From the NCBI GenBank assembly GCA_004556155.1, contig SFIM01000009.1, positions 12,790 to 76,789 of the forward strand: a DNA stretch of 64,000 bases, in the 5' to 3' direction. The notes under the pieces were generated by a model that saw only the letters and a list, made by a program, of their open reading frames with translations, did no database searches and was not told where the DNA came from. Shown here piece after piece: positions 7,694 through 15,713 of this stretch. Source of the DNA: Clostridiales bacterium (GTDB taxonomy: Bacteria > Bacillota > Clostridia > Christensenellales > Aristaeellaceae). The position numbers and the translations under genes are program-made. Numbering within the stretch: position 1 is the stretch's first letter; each line of letters opens with the position of its first letter.

Positions 7694-10219
7694 TTAGTTT
7701 TCATCAATCGCGGTTACTTTGTAATCCTGCGCTTCCACGGCGGCGCGCAGCGCGTCGTTATCCACCTGGGCGCTAAGCGTAACCGCCGCTGTGCCCTTCT
7801 CGTGGCTGGCCGCTGCCTCGCTCACGCCCGGCACAGCCTCCAGCGCCTGCTTGACGCGCATCTCGCAGTGCGGGCACATCATGCCCTCGATGTGCAGCGT
7901 TTTGCGCATCGCGCCGGGGGCTGACACGGTAAAGTCGGTATCCTTCTGGCGGATCTTATGGTCGCGGGATGCGTCGCGCAGCTTAAACAGGTTCAGCCGC
8001 AGCGCGTTTGTCACCACGCAGAAGCTGGACAGGCTCATGGCCGCCGCGCCAAACATGGGATTGAGCGTCAGCCCCAGCGGGATAAACACGCCCGCCGCCA
8101 GCGGAATGCCGATAGTATTGTAGAAGAAGGCCCAGAACAGGTTTTCATGGATATTGCGCAGCGTGGCGCGGCTGAGACGAATGGCCGCAGGCACATCGCT
8201 CAGGCGGCTCTTCATCAATACCACATCTGCCGCGTCGATGGCCACGTCTGTGCCCGCGCCGATGGCGACGCCCACGTCCGCGCGCGTCAGGGCGGGCGCG
8301 TCGTTGATGCCGTCGCCCACCATGGCCACCTTGCCATGCTGCTTGAGCTTGCGGATCACGGCCTCCTTGCCGTCAGGCAGCACGCCAGCGATTACCTGAT
8401 CCACACCCGCCTGCGCGCCGATGGCCCGCGCGGTGCGCTCGTTATCGCCGGTCAGCATGACCACATGCACACCCATACCCTGCAATTCGCGCACAGCCTG
8501 GGGGCTATCCTCCTTGATCACATCGGCCACGGCAATCACGCCCAGCGCCTGATCATCCCGGCTGAAATACAGAGGCGTTTTGCCGTTCTCAGCCAGCTTT
8601 TCCGCCTGCGCGCGCAGGGAATCAGGCACATGCGCCGCGCCGCTGATAAAGTCGATATTGCCGCCGCGCAGGGTATGTTTCTGCCATACGGCGCTCAGGC
8701 CGTTGCCGGGCTGGATGGCAAAGTCCGCCACCTCTTCAGGCTGCATACCCTGCTCCTCGGCGCGGCTGAGAATGGCGCGTGCCAGCGGGTGCTCGCTCTT
8801 ACGCTCCAGCAAATAGGCCAGGCGCATCAGTTCATCCGCGCTTACACCCTCGGCAGGCAGGATATCCGTCACCCTGGGCTCGCCTGCGGTGATCGTGCCC
8901 GTCTTGTCCAGCGCCACAATCTGGATGCGCCCGGCTTCCTCCAGGGATGCGGCGGTCTTAAACAGAATGCCATTCTTCGCGCCCAGGCCGTTGCCTACCA
9001 TGATGGCTACAGGCGTTGCCAGACCCAGCGCGCAGGGGCAGCTGATCACCAGCACCGAAATGCCGCGCGCCAGCGCATAGCCAACGCCCATGCCCAGCAG
9101 CAGCCACACAAGGGTGGTCACTGCTGCAATGGCGATCACCGTGGGCACAAATACGCCCGACACCTTATCGGCAATCTTGGCAATGGGCGCCTTAGTGGCC
9201 GCCGCGTCGCTGACCATGCGGATGATCTGCGACAGGGTGGTATCCTCACCCACACGGGTAGCGCGGCACTTGAGGAAGCCCGACTGGTTGAGCGTAGCGG
9301 CCGACACGCTGTCGCCCGCCGCCTTATCCACCGGGATGCTCTCGCCCGTCAGGGCCGATTCGTTCACCGCGCTGCCGCCTTCGATAACCACGCCGTCCAC
9401 AGGGATGTTCTCGCCGGGACGCACCACAAAGATATCCCCCACGCGCACCTGGGCAATGGGCACGGTCTGCTCGCTGTCGCCGCGCAGCACATTGGCAGTC
9501 TTGGGCGACAGGCGCATCAACCCCTTGAGCGCATCGGTGGTTTTGCCCTTGGAGCGGGCTTCCAGCATCTTGCCCACGGTAATCAGAGTCAGGATCATGG
9601 CGGCAGACTCGAAATAAAAGTCCATCATATAGGTCATGACCGCGTCCATATCGCCGCGCACCTGGGCGCCCGTCATGGCAAAAAGCGCATAGGTGCTGTA
9701 GCCAAAGGCCGCCGTCGCGCCCAGCGCCACCAGCGTATCCATATTGGGCGCGCGGTGCCACAGGCTCTTAAAACCGCTGACAAAGAAGCGCTGGTTAATG
9801 ACCATCACCACAGCAGTCAGCAGCAGCTGAGTCAGGCCCATAGCCACATGGTTGTCATTGTAGAAGGCGGGCAGCGGCCAGCCCCACATCATATGACCCA
9901 TGGAGAAATACATCAGCACGATCAAAAAGCCCAGCGACCAGATGAGCCGCCGCTTGAGGGCAGGCGTATCGTGATCCTCTAACTGCTTTTCAGCCTCCGA
10001 CGGGCTGACGGCGTCCTCCGCGCCCTTTTCGCTTGCGCCGTAGCCCGCGGCCTGCACGGCAGCGATGATTGCCTGCGGAGTAGCCGTGCCCTCCACGCCC
10101 ATGGAGTTAGTCAGCAGGCTCACCGAGCACGCAGTGACCCCCGGAACCTTGGATACGGCCTTTTCTACCCGAGCGCTGCAGGCCGCGCAGCTCATGCCCG
10201 TTACGGTATACTGTTTCAT
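7694..10219 (-). CDS. copA: Copper-exporting P1B-type ATPase with N- and C-terminal HMA domains
   Basis: 841 residues. N-terminal HMA domain with GMSCAAC (Cys11, Cys14); eight membrane helices; phosphatase loop ALTGES; CPCALG in the sixth helix (about 395); phosphorylation site DKTGT (about 434); hinge GDGIND. The last two helices carry YN and MSLSS, the Cu(I)-type signature, so the substrate is Cu(I)/Ag(I) rather than zinc. After the last helix comes a further HMA domain with GMMCPHC (about 778-784), where most CopA proteins end; this looks like a fused CopZ-like chaperone. It pumps copper out of the cytoplasm. It lies 22 bases after csoR and shares its copper-responsive promoter. Confidence 0.95.
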   Translation of the reverse strand: MKQYTVTGMSCAACSARVEKAVSKVPGVTACSVSLLTNSMGVEGTATPQAIIAAVQAAGYGASEKGAEDAVSPSEAEKQLEDHDTPALKRRLIWSLGFLIVLMYFSMGHMMWGWPLPAFYNDNHVAMGLTQLLLTAVVMVINQRFFVSGFKSLWHRAPNMDTLVALGATAAFGYSTYALFAMTGAQVRGDMDAVMTYMMDFYFESAAMILTLITVGKMLEARSKGKTTDALKGLMRLSPKTANVLRGDSEQTVPIAQVRVGDIFVVRPGENIPVDGVVIEGGSAVNESALTGESIPVDKAAGDSVSAATLNQSGFLKCRATRVGEDTTLSQIIRMVSDAAATKAPIAKIADKVSGVFVPTVIAIAAVTTLVWLLLGMGVGYALARGISVLVISCPCALGLATPVAIMVGNGLGAKNGILFKTAASLEEAGRIQIVALDKTGTITAGEPRVTDILPAEGVSADELMRLAYLLERKSEHPLARAILSRAEEQGMQPEEVADFAIQPGNGLSAVWQKHTLRGGNIDFISGAAHVPDSLRAQAEKLAENGKTPLYFSRDDQALGVIAVADVIKEDSPQAVRELQGMGVHVVMLTGDNERTARAIGAQAGVDQVIAGVLPDGKEAVIRKLKQHGKVAMVGDGINDAPALTRADVGVAIGAGTDVAIDAADVVLMKSRLSDVPAAIRLSRATLRNIHENLFWAFFYNTIGIPLAAGVFIPLGLTLNPMFGAAAMSLSSFCVVTNALRLNLFKLRDASRDHKIRQKDTDFTVSAPGAMRKTLHIEGMMCPHCEMRVKQALEAVPGVSEAAASHEKGTAAVTLSAQVDNDALRAAVEAQDYKVTAIDEN

Positions 10220-10241
10220 GGTTGTCCTCCAAAATAAGGGT

Positions 10242-10550
10242 TTATTTCATCAGCTTCTGCAGCGTCGAAAGCAATTCGTCAATCACCTCGTCGTTGCCCG
10301 CCTGGATATCGCTGCGCACGCAGGTGCGGATATGGCTGGCCAGCAGCTCGCGGTTGAAGGCGTTGATGGCGGCGTTGACCGCTGCGGACTGCACCAGAAT
10401 ATCCGGACAGTACGCGCCGTTTTCCACCATGCCGCGGATGCCGCGGATCTGCCCCTCGATGCGGCTGAGCCGGTTCATCAGCCGCCTGTATTCCCCGGGC
10501 GAACGCTCCTTGTGCCGCGCGCAATGCGGGCAGGGCGTATTCATAGCCAT
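10242..10550 (-). CDS. csoR: CsoR-family copper-sensing repressor
   Basis: 102 residues, all helical, DUF156/CsoR-RcnR family. The Cu(I) ligand triad is intact with the standard spacing: Cys48, His73, Cys77 (25 and 4 residues apart as in CsoR). The Arg-rich helix [12 protein letters not shown] binds DNA. An extra CPHCARH motif near the N-terminus (Cys7, Cys10) is less usual. In the apo form it should repress the csoR-copA operon by binding the palindrome at 10571-10587; Cu(I) releases it. The start at 10550 is preceded by GGAG. Confidence 0.92.
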   Translation of the reverse strand: MAMNTPCPHCARHKERSPGEYRRLMNRLSRIEGQIRGIRGMVENGAYCPDILVQSAAVNAAINAFNRELLASHIRTCVRSDIQAGNDEVIDELLSTLQKLMK

Positions 10551-10570
10551 TCAGATCATCTCCGTTCAAT

Positions 10571-10587
10571 ATACCCCCATGGGGTAT
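10571..10587 (-). promoter_or_regulatory. CsoR operator palindrome
   Basis: Perfect inverted repeat ATACCCC-CAT-GGGGTAT, the GC-core/AT-edge pattern of CsoR operators. It begins 4 bases downstream of the -10 and covers the expected transcription start. Confidence 0.8.
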
Positions 10588-10591
10588 TTTT

Positions 10592-10620
10592 ATTATAGGC
10601 GCGTTCATAGCGTTTGTCAA
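10592..10620 (-). promoter_or_regulatory. Consensus sigma-A promoter of csoR-copA
   Basis: Minus strand TTGACA (10615-10620), exactly 17 bases, TATAAT (10592-10597): both hexamers match the consensus fully, implying a strong promoter held down by CsoR. Confidence 0.85.
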
Positions 10621-10655
10621 TCCCAGGCAGGCTATACCCATAAATTTTCATGCAG

Positions 10656-10682
10656 AAAGGCCGCCCTTTTCGAGCGGCCTTT
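10656..10682 (-). terminator. Terminator after the Zn/Cd ATPase gene
   Basis: Nine-base-pair stem AAAGGCCGC (10656-10664) with GCGGCCTTT (10674-10682), 9-base loop. It follows the ATPase stop by 18 bases; the U-rich tract is short. Confidence 0.6.
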
Positions 10683-10700
10683 AAACAAATCATATCCGAT

Positions 10701-12584
10701 TTACAGGTTATGCACGCGCAGCGCGCGGATGGCGTTGAGCACGGCCAGCACCATCACGCCCACATCCGCGAAGATCGCCGCGCCCATCTTGGCGTAGCCC
10801 AGCGCGGTCAGCAGCAGGCAGGTAAACTTGACCACCAGGGCGAAGGTGATGTTCTGATACACAATGCCGATGCACTTGCGCGAGATGCGGATGGCCTTGG
10901 CAATCTTGAGCGGATCGTCGTCCATCAGCACCACATCCGCCGCCTCAATGGCCGCGTCCGAACCCATGGCGCCCATGGCGATGCCGATGTCCGCGCGGGA
11001 CAGCACGGGCGCGTCGTTCACGCCGTCGCCCACAAAGGCCAGCACTTCTTTTTTGCCTTTCCTAGCCAGCAGCTTTTCTACCTCGTCCACCTTATCGCCG
11101 GGCAGCAGCTCGCTGTGCACCTCGTCCACGCCCAGATCGCCGGCCACCTGCTCGGCCACGCGGCGCGCATCGCCGGTGAGCATAACGGTCTTGGTTACGC
11201 CGGATTTCTTCAGCTTTTCAATGGCTTCCTTGGCGGTGGGCTTCTCAATATCCGAAATCACGATATGGCCCACGTACGACCCATCCACCGCCACATGCAC
11301 GATGGTGCCCACGCTGCGGCACTCCGGCGCTTCCAGACCCATGCGGCGCATCAGCTTGCCGTTGCCAGCAGCCACAGGCACGCCGTCCACCACTGCCTTC
11401 ACGCCCTCGCCGCCGATTTCCTCAATATCGCTCACGCGGCTGCGATCCACCTCCTTCCCATAGGCCTTTTGCAGGCTTTTGCTGATGGGATGGGAGGACG
11501 CGCACTCAGCCAGCGCGGCGTATTCCAGAATCTTCTCCTTGGCAATCTGCGGATGATGCACGCCGCTTACTTCGAATACGCCCTGGGTGAGCGTACCGGT
11601 CTTATCAAACACAACCGTCTTGGTGCGGGACAGCTCCTCCAGATAATTGGAGCCCTTGACCAGCACTCCCTCCTTGCTGGCGCCGCCGATGCCGGCGAAG
11701 AAGCTGAGCGGGATGCTGATGACCAGCGCGCAGGGGCAGCTGACAATCAGGAAGGTCAGCGCGCGGTAAATCCACTCGCTCCACTGCGCACCCATGCCCA
11801 GGATCAGGCGAACCACCGGCGGCAGCACGGCCAGCGCCAGCGCGCTGTAGCACACAGCGGGCGTATAGACGCGGGCAAAACGGGAAATAAACTGCTCGGA
11901 GCGGGACTTGCGGGAGGTGGAGTTTTCCACCAGCTCCAGGATCTTGGCCACGGTGGATTCGCCAAACTCGCGGGTGGTGCGAACGCGCAGCACGCCCGTC
12001 ATGTTGATGCAGCCGCTGATCACCTCGTCCCCCGCATGCACATCGCGCGGCAGGCTTTCGCCCGTCAACGCGCTGGTATTCAGGCTGGACTGGCCCGAGA
12101 TCACTTCGCCATCTATGGGCACCTTTTCACCAGGCTGCACCACGATCACGCTGCCCACGGCCACCTCGTCGGGATCCACCTTTTTCAGCTGTCCATCGCA
12201 CTCCACATTGGCATAGTCAGGGCGGATATCCATCAGGGCGCTGATGCTGCGGCGGCTCTTGCCCACGGCATAGCCTTGGAACAATTCGCCGATCTGGTAA
12301 AACAGCATGACCAGCACGGCCTCGTTGAAATCGCCGCTCTTATCGATAATCGCCAGGGCAATCGCGCCCACCGTGGCCACGGCCATCAGGAAGTTCTCAT
12401 CGAACATGCGGCGCTTGGCAATGCCCTTGCCCGCCTTGCGCAGGATATCGTAGCCGATCGTCAGATAAGCTGCCAGATACAGGATGATGCGCACGGCGCC
12501 GGTAATGGGCAGCAGGTTCAGCGCCAGCAGCAGCACGGCCGTGGCGGCAATGCGGCAGAGCATAATTTTCTGTTTCTTGTTCAT
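10701..12584 (-). CDS. Zn/Cd/Pb-type P1B ATPase lacking its own HMA domain
   Basis: 627 residues. It starts directly with a membrane helix and has no N-terminal metal-binding domain. Motifs: ALTGES (about 177), SCPCALVISIP (about 283) in the transport helix, DKTGT (about 324), GDGVNDAP, and in the last helix ADVG with the conserved aspartate that marks the ZntA/CadA (P1B-2) group. Predicted role: export of Zn(II), Cd(II) or Pb(II). The missing HMA domain is encoded separately just upstream (12635-12853), 50 bases away on the same strand. Control is probably by the ArsR-family repressor through the operator at 12891-12918. Confidence 0.9.
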   Translation of the reverse strand: MNKKQKIMLCRIAATAVLLLALNLLPITGAVRIILYLAAYLTIGYDILRKAGKGIAKRRMFDENFLMAVATVGAIALAIIDKSGDFNEAVLVMLFYQIGELFQGYAVGKSRRSISALMDIRPDYANVECDGQLKKVDPDEVAVGSVIVVQPGEKVPIDGEVISGQSSLNTSALTGESLPRDVHAGDEVISGCINMTGVLRVRTTREFGESTVAKILELVENSTSRKSRSEQFISRFARVYTPAVCYSALALAVLPPVVRLILGMGAQWSEWIYRALTFLIVSCPCALVISIPLSFFAGIGGASKEGVLVKGSNYLEELSRTKTVVFDKTGTLTQGVFEVSGVHHPQIAKEKILEYAALAECASSHPISKSLQKAYGKEVDRSRVSDIEEIGGEGVKAVVDGVPVAAGNGKLMRRMGLEAPECRSVGTIVHVAVDGSYVGHIVISDIEKPTAKEAIEKLKKSGVTKTVMLTGDARRVAEQVAGDLGVDEVHSELLPGDKVDEVEKLLARKGKKEVLAFVGDGVNDAPVLSRADIGIAMGAMGSDAAIEAADVVLMDDDPLKIAKAIRISRKCIGIVYQNITFALVVKFTCLLLTALGYAKMGAAIFADVGVMVLAVLNAIRALRVHNL

Positions 12585-12634
12585 AGCTTATCCTCTTTTC
12601 CCGCGCAGGGCGGTGATCCTATCTGAATGCAATC

Positions 12635-12853
12635 TTACAGGTAGATTTCGCAGTCGTCCTCTACATCCTTGCAGTTTTTAACGACCTTCTTCATCACGGC
12701 GGCTTCGTCCTGACCCCCGGCAAACTCCACGGTCATCTTCTGCGTCATGAAATTCACAACGGCGCTCTTTACGCCTTCGGTCTTGTTGGCGGCTTCCTCC
12801 ATCAGGTTGGCGCAGTTGGCGCAGTCCACTTCGATCTTATAAGTCTTTTTCAT
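12635..12853 (-). CDS. Stand-alone HMA metallochaperone
   Basis: 72-residue ferredoxin-like HMA domain with metal site DCANCA (Cys11, Cys14). The DCANCA form is that of the N-terminal domains of Zn/Cd ATPases, not the MxCxxC of copper chaperones. It has no signal peptide, so it is cytosolic. Likely it delivers metal to, or regulates, the downstream ATPase that lacks this domain. The ATG at 12853 has AAAGGGG about 9 bases upstream; an in-frame TTG at 12871 overlaps that RBS and is unlikely. First gene after the operator shared with the ArsR gene. Confidence 0.85.
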   Translation of the reverse strand: MKKTYKIEVDCANCANLMEEAANKTEGVKSAVVNFMTQKMTVEFAGGQDEAAVMKKVVKNCKDVEDDCEIYL

Positions 12854-12890
12854 GATGCGTACCCCTTTCAAGCTGCAATCTTTTTTGATT

Positions 12891-12918
12891 TAACAATTAA
12901 GCACTTGTTTAATCGTTA
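12891..12918. promoter_or_regulatory. ArsR/SmtB-type operator in the divergent intergenic region
   Basis: Inverted repeat with 13-base arms and 2-base spacer: TAACAATTAAGCA (12891-12903), CT, TGTTTAATCGTTA (12906-12918); 11 of 13 positions pair. The 12-2-12 style, AT-rich arms and TTAAGCA/TGTTTAA core are typical of SmtB/CzrA sites. It lies just downstream of the minus-strand -10 and covers the -35 of the plus-strand promoter, so one repressor could control both. Confidence 0.75.
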
Positions 12919-12933
12919 CGAACGCAGTATAAT
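12905..12933 (+). promoter_or_regulatory. Divergent sigma-A promoter for the ArsR gene
   Basis: Plus strand TTGTTT (12905-12910), 17 bases, TATAAT (12928-12933). Its -10 shares bases with the -10 of the opposing promoter and its -35 lies inside the operator. Confidence 0.6.
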
Positions 12934-12954
12934 CAATTCAGGCCCGGCTGTCAA
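12926..12954 (-). promoter_or_regulatory. sigma-A promoter for HMA protein and Zn/Cd ATPase
   Basis: Minus strand TTGACA (12949-12954), 17 bases, TATACT (12926-12931). The operator begins 8 bases beyond the -10. Confidence 0.75.
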
Positions 12955-13028
12955 CCGCTTTGCGCGCGGCATTGCCAAACGGGCGATAAGAATTTCCAAA
13001 CGGACTAAAACAGCGGGGGAGGATTCCC

Positions 13029-13400
13029 ATGACAGAGCAGATGAAGCTGCCCCACGATCACCACGGCGACGCATCCCTGGAGGCGCACCTGATTGAAACC
13101 CTGCATGCGGCAGGCGATTTTTCGATGGCCGCCAATGTGTTCAAGCAGTTGTCCGATTCCAGCCGGCTGCGCATTTTCTGGCTGCTGTGCCACTGCGAAC
13201 AGTGCGTGGTCAACATCTCCTCCATGGTGGAGATGAGCAGCCCGGCGGTATCTCACCATCTGCGCCAGCTTCGCCTGAGCGGGCTGATTGAAAGTCGCCG
13301 CGTGGGCAAGGAAGTCTATTATCGCGCAGCCAACAGCGATGAAAGCCGTCTGCTGCACCAGGTAATTGAGGAAATCATTGCGGTTTCCTGTCCGAAATAA
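13029..13400 (+). CDS. ArsR/SmtB-family metal-responsive repressor
   Basis: 123 residues, winged helix. The recognition helix region is ISSMVEMSSPAVSHHLRQL (about 63-81), followed by the wing RRVGKEVYY. The metal-site region before the HTH reads CHCEQCVVN (Cys54, Cys56, Cys59) in place of the ELCVCDL box of ArsR/CadC, so a thiolate site seems possible. A His-rich N-terminal HDHH (9-12) and a C-terminal Cys-Pro-Lys add further ligands. By family it should release DNA on binding Zn, Cd, Pb or As. Divergent to the Zn/Cd export genes and likely autoregulated through the operator at 12891-12918. RBS GGGGGAGGA. Confidence 0.88.
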   Translation: MTEQMKLPHDHHGDASLEAHLIETLHAAGDFSMAANVFKQLSDSSRLRIFWLLCHCEQCVVNISSMVEMSSPAVSHHLRQLRLSGLIESRRVGKEVYYRAANSDESRLLHQVIEEIIAVSCPK

Positions 13401-13416
13401 TGAAGGAGGATGGATC

Positions 13417-14319
13417 ATGCGCTGCGATTGCTGTCCCGCCTGCTGTGCTGCGCACGCGCAGGGGCAATGCCCGCAGGATGCGCCGGTATACAACGCGCCG
13501 ATCGCGCTTTATTCTGGCATCACGCTCACATTTCTTCATTATATTGATATGGATCTGGCTACGCTTCCCGCCCTGCCTGCGGACGCGCTGGCGCTGCACT
13601 TTTGCCTGACAGGCCGCGCGGGCTTTGCCCTGCCGGAGGGCGGCACGCGCTACCTGGGCGACGGCGAAGCGCTGCTGTGCCTGGGCGGCGAGCGCACGCT
13701 GACGCTGCCCAACGCCTGCTACGATGGGCTGCTGCTGTGCCTGAGCGGCGATGCGCTGCCCGAGCCGCTTGCGCGCACGCCAGTAACGCTTGATGCGCTG
13801 AAGCAAAAGTTCTTTGCCGACGCGCCGCTGTGCCTTTTGCCTGAGTCCGAAGCGTTGCGCACGCTGCTGTGCTCCTTCTTTGATCTGCCAGCTGCGCTGC
13901 TGCCCGCCGCCTATCAATTAAAAGCACAGGAAGCGCTGCTGCGCCTGTATCAGCAGCCCGCCCCGCAGCGCGCCGCACTGCCGCAGTATCCCGCCGCGCA
14001 AACTGAGGTGATCCGCCGGGTACATGATCAACTGACGCAAAATTTGCAGCGGCGCGTAACCATTGAGGAGCTGTCGCATCAGTTTCTGATGAACCCTTCC
14101 ACCCTGAAGGCCGTTTTCAAGGATGTATACGGCGATTCTATCGCCGCGCATATCCGTGAGCACCGCATGGAGCGCGCCGCCGAGCTGCTGCGCGGCACGG
14201 AGCTTGGCATGGGGCAGATTGCCCAGCAGATCGGCTATGAAAGCGCCAGCAAGTTCTCGGCGGAGTTTCGCAAGCACTTTGGGCTGCTGCCCAGCGAATA
14301 CCGAAAGATGCATAAATAA
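13417..14319 (+). CDS. AraC-family regulator with cysteine-cluster N-terminus
   Basis: 300 residues. C-terminal AraC DNA-binding domain with two HTHs (about 200-298), ending with the typical GYESASKFSAEFRKHFGLLPSEYR. The middle (about 30-180) is a probable cupin-like sensor. The first 18 residues hold six cysteines and a histidine: MRCDCCPACC then AHAQGQC (Cys3, 5, 6, 9, 10, 18; His13). This is not usual for AraC proteins and suggests metal or thiol sensing, fitting its position 16 bases after the ArsR repressor in a metal-efflux block. Start at 13417 chosen for the AAGGAGGA 6 bases upstream; a longer reading from 13366 overlaps the ArsR gene. Target unknown. Confidence 0.8.
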   Translation: MRCDCCPACCAAHAQGQCPQDAPVYNAPIALYSGITLTFLHYIDMDLATLPALPADALALHFCLTGRAGFALPEGGTRYLGDGEALLCLGGERTLTLPNACYDGLLLCLSGDALPEPLARTPVTLDALKQKFFADAPLCLLPESEALRTLLCSFFDLPAALLPAAYQLKAQEALLRLYQQPAPQRAALPQYPAAQTEVIRRVHDQLTQNLQRRVTIEELSHQFLMNPSTLKAVFKDVYGDSIAAHIREHRMERAAELLRGTELGMGQIAQQIGYESASKFSAEFRKHFGLLPSEYRKMHK

Positions 14320-14324
14320 AATAG

Positions 14325-14357
14325 AAAAGGGGCGGTTCAGTGAAAACCGTCCCTTTT
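14325..14357. terminator. Bidirectional terminator between convergent AraC and HAD genes
   Basis: Stem AAAAGGGGCGGTT (14325-14337) with AACCGTCCCTTTT (14345-14357), one wobble, with T-rich sequence on the plus side and A-rich on the other, serving both convergent genes. Confidence 0.75.
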
Positions 14358-14371
14358 GTCTTTGCTTTTAT

Positions 14372-15022
14372 TTAAGTAAGCATATATTCCAGCGCCTGCG
14401 CCGGGGTATCCACAATGCGCTCCGCGCCCGCCTCGCTCAGCTCCTGGCGGCTGCGGAAGCCCCAGGCGACGGCGATGAAGTTCATGCCCGCGCCGCGGCA
14501 GGTGGCCAGGTCGGTGGGCGTATCGCCCAGATACCAGAAATCCGCAGGCGCAATGCCCAGCTCCTTGGCAATATTCAGCGCGGCGGCCGGATCGGGTTTG
14601 AGCGGCACGCCAGGCAGATGACCGCGCATCACCGTGAAGGGCGGCTCGTCAAAATAATGATTGAGCACGCTGGCCACATCGGGATCATCCTTGTTGCTCA
14701 GCACCACCAGCCGATAGCCGGCAGCCTTGAGATCCTGCATCATATCGGCAATGCCGGGATAAAGGTAGGATTCATCATAGCAGTGCTTGGCATACAGTGC
14801 AGCGTATTCGGCCAGCACCGTCTGCTCCAGCTCCTGATGCGCCTCACCCAGCGCGCGCTGGGTGAGCTTGAGCGCGCCGTTGCCGGTCATATAGCGATAA
14901 TCCAGCATGGGATATACCGGCAGGCCGTGCTTTTCCAGCACCGTATTCATGCACCGGCTGATATCGGGCAGGGAGTTAAGCAGCGTTCCATCCAAATCAA
15001 ACAAAACAGCCTTCTTAGGCAT
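14372..15022 (-). CDS. HAD-superfamily phosphatase, phosphoglycolate phosphatase-like
   Basis: 216 residues, HAD subfamily I with helical cap. Motif I DLDGT near residue 9, motif II VVLSNKDD, motif III Lys in PLKPDP, motif IV YLGDTPTDLATC. The nucleophile and acid are both aspartates, so a phosphatase; Gph-like 2-phosphoglycolate hydrolysis is the usual label, but substrate is not determined by these motifs. ATG at 15022 has GAGG 8 bases upstream. A promoter TTGCAT-N18-TACAAT lies at 15042-15071. Divergent from the BofC-like gene. Confidence 0.85.
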   Translation of the reverse strand: MPKKAVLFDLDGTLLNSLPDISRCMNTVLEKHGLPVYPMLDYRYMTGNGALKLTQRALGEAHQELEQTVLAEYAALYAKHCYDESYLYPGIADMMQDLKAAGYRLVVLSNKDDPDVASVLNHYFDEPPFTVMRGHLPGVPLKPDPAAALNIAKELGIAPADFWYLGDTPTDLATCRGAGMNFIAVAWGFRSRQELSEAGAERIVDTPAQALEYMLT

Positions 15023-15041
15023 TTTAATCACCTCGCCGCCT

Positions 15042-15071
15042 ATTGTAGCACACTTTTCCCGTATGATGCAA
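15042..15071 (-). promoter_or_regulatory. Promoter of the HAD phosphatase gene
   Basis: Minus strand TTGCAT (15066-15071), 18 bases, TACAAT (15042-15047). Confidence 0.5.
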
Positions 15072-15090
15072 CGCAGGAATGCGCATACTG
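15061..15090 (+). promoter_or_regulatory. Candidate sigma-G promoter for the BofC-like gene
   Basis: GTATG (15061-15065), 18 bases, CATACTG (15084-15090). Compared with the forespore sigma-G consensus GHATR-N17/18-CATNNTA it has one mismatch (final base). It lies 21 bases ahead of the start. Confidence 0.45.
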
Positions 15091-15111
15091 GCAGCGGAGG
15101 TGGATATTTTT

Positions 15112-15648
15112 ATGGAATCCAAACATGACGAACTGAGCCGCCGCGCGCGGCTGTGGGGCGCGGCGTTGCTGGCTGTGACCGCCGCCGTGGTGATTATGAT
15201 TGCCGTTGGGCGCACGCAAACCCGTGCCGCCGCCAAAGCCCGCGAAAACGTGGAGGAAGGCTGCCAGCTGATCCAGACCATCCATTACGCCCGCTGCGGG
15301 CACGATGTAACGCGCCGCGTTGCCGCCGATAAGGAATACAAGGGCTGCACGCTGCAGCAGATGCAGCAGGCGTTCTCCGACTGGTCGATCACCTCCTTTT
15401 CCCCCTCGGAAATCGAAATGAGCTGCACCATGCAGCTATATTGCCCCGAGCATCTGGTGGTCATGCCTGACGGCGCGGGCGTGCTGGGCATTTATGAAAA
15501 CGCCTATGGCGACGGCTACGCGCTCAAGGCCCAGCTGGATATTCCCCTTTCCGCCCTGCCTGAGGATTTATTGGAAACGGTGCATCTGGGCATCGGCTTT
15601 GGCAGCGCGCAGGCAGTGGAGCAATGGCTTGAAACCTTTGAAAGTTGA
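15112..15648 (+). CDS. BofC-like membrane-anchored protein
   Basis: 178 residues: short basic N-terminus, one membrane helix (about 14-32), then an extracytoplasmic region. From about residue 85 the pattern (LQQMQQAFSDWSITSFSPSEIE, then GVLGIYENAYGDG, then PLSALPEDLLETVHLGIGF and a final LETFES) matches the layout of the BofC C-terminal domain: a bypass-of-forespore fold that in Bacillus restrains SpoIVB during sigma-K checkpoint signalling. I read the motif order rather than exact identity, so function is inferred. Start at 15112 uses GGAGG 11 bases upstream. Preceded by a sigma-G-like promoter, consistent with forespore expression. Confidence 0.65.
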   Translation: MESKHDELSRRARLWGAALLAVTAAVVIMIAVGRTQTRAAAKARENVEEGCQLIQTIHYARCGHDVTRRVAADKEYKGCTLQQMQQAFSDWSITSFSPSEIEMSCTMQLYCPEHLVVMPDGAGVLGIYENAYGDGYALKAQLDIPLSALPEDLLETVHLGIGFGSAQAVEQWLETFES

Positions 15649-15673
15649 CATTCCCCGCGCATCAGGGTATACT
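15645..15673 (+). promoter_or_regulatory. Consensus sigma-A promoter for the VanY-like gene
   Basis: TTGACA (15645-15650), 17 bases, TATACT (15668-15673); the -35 overlaps the stop of the BofC-like gene. Confidence 0.8.
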
Positions 15674-15713
15674 GACAGGGTACTTTGACCATACCAAAGG
15701 AGCTATACAATAA

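Noticed and set aside
7958..9982. Long plus-strand frame across copA
   Set aside because: His/Arg/Ala-rich low-complexity product typical of antisense reading of GC-rich genes; the copA frame has all motifs.
12854..12871. Upstream TTG start for the HMA protein
   Set aside because: It would place the start inside the AAAGGGG ribosome-binding site of the better ATG at 12853.
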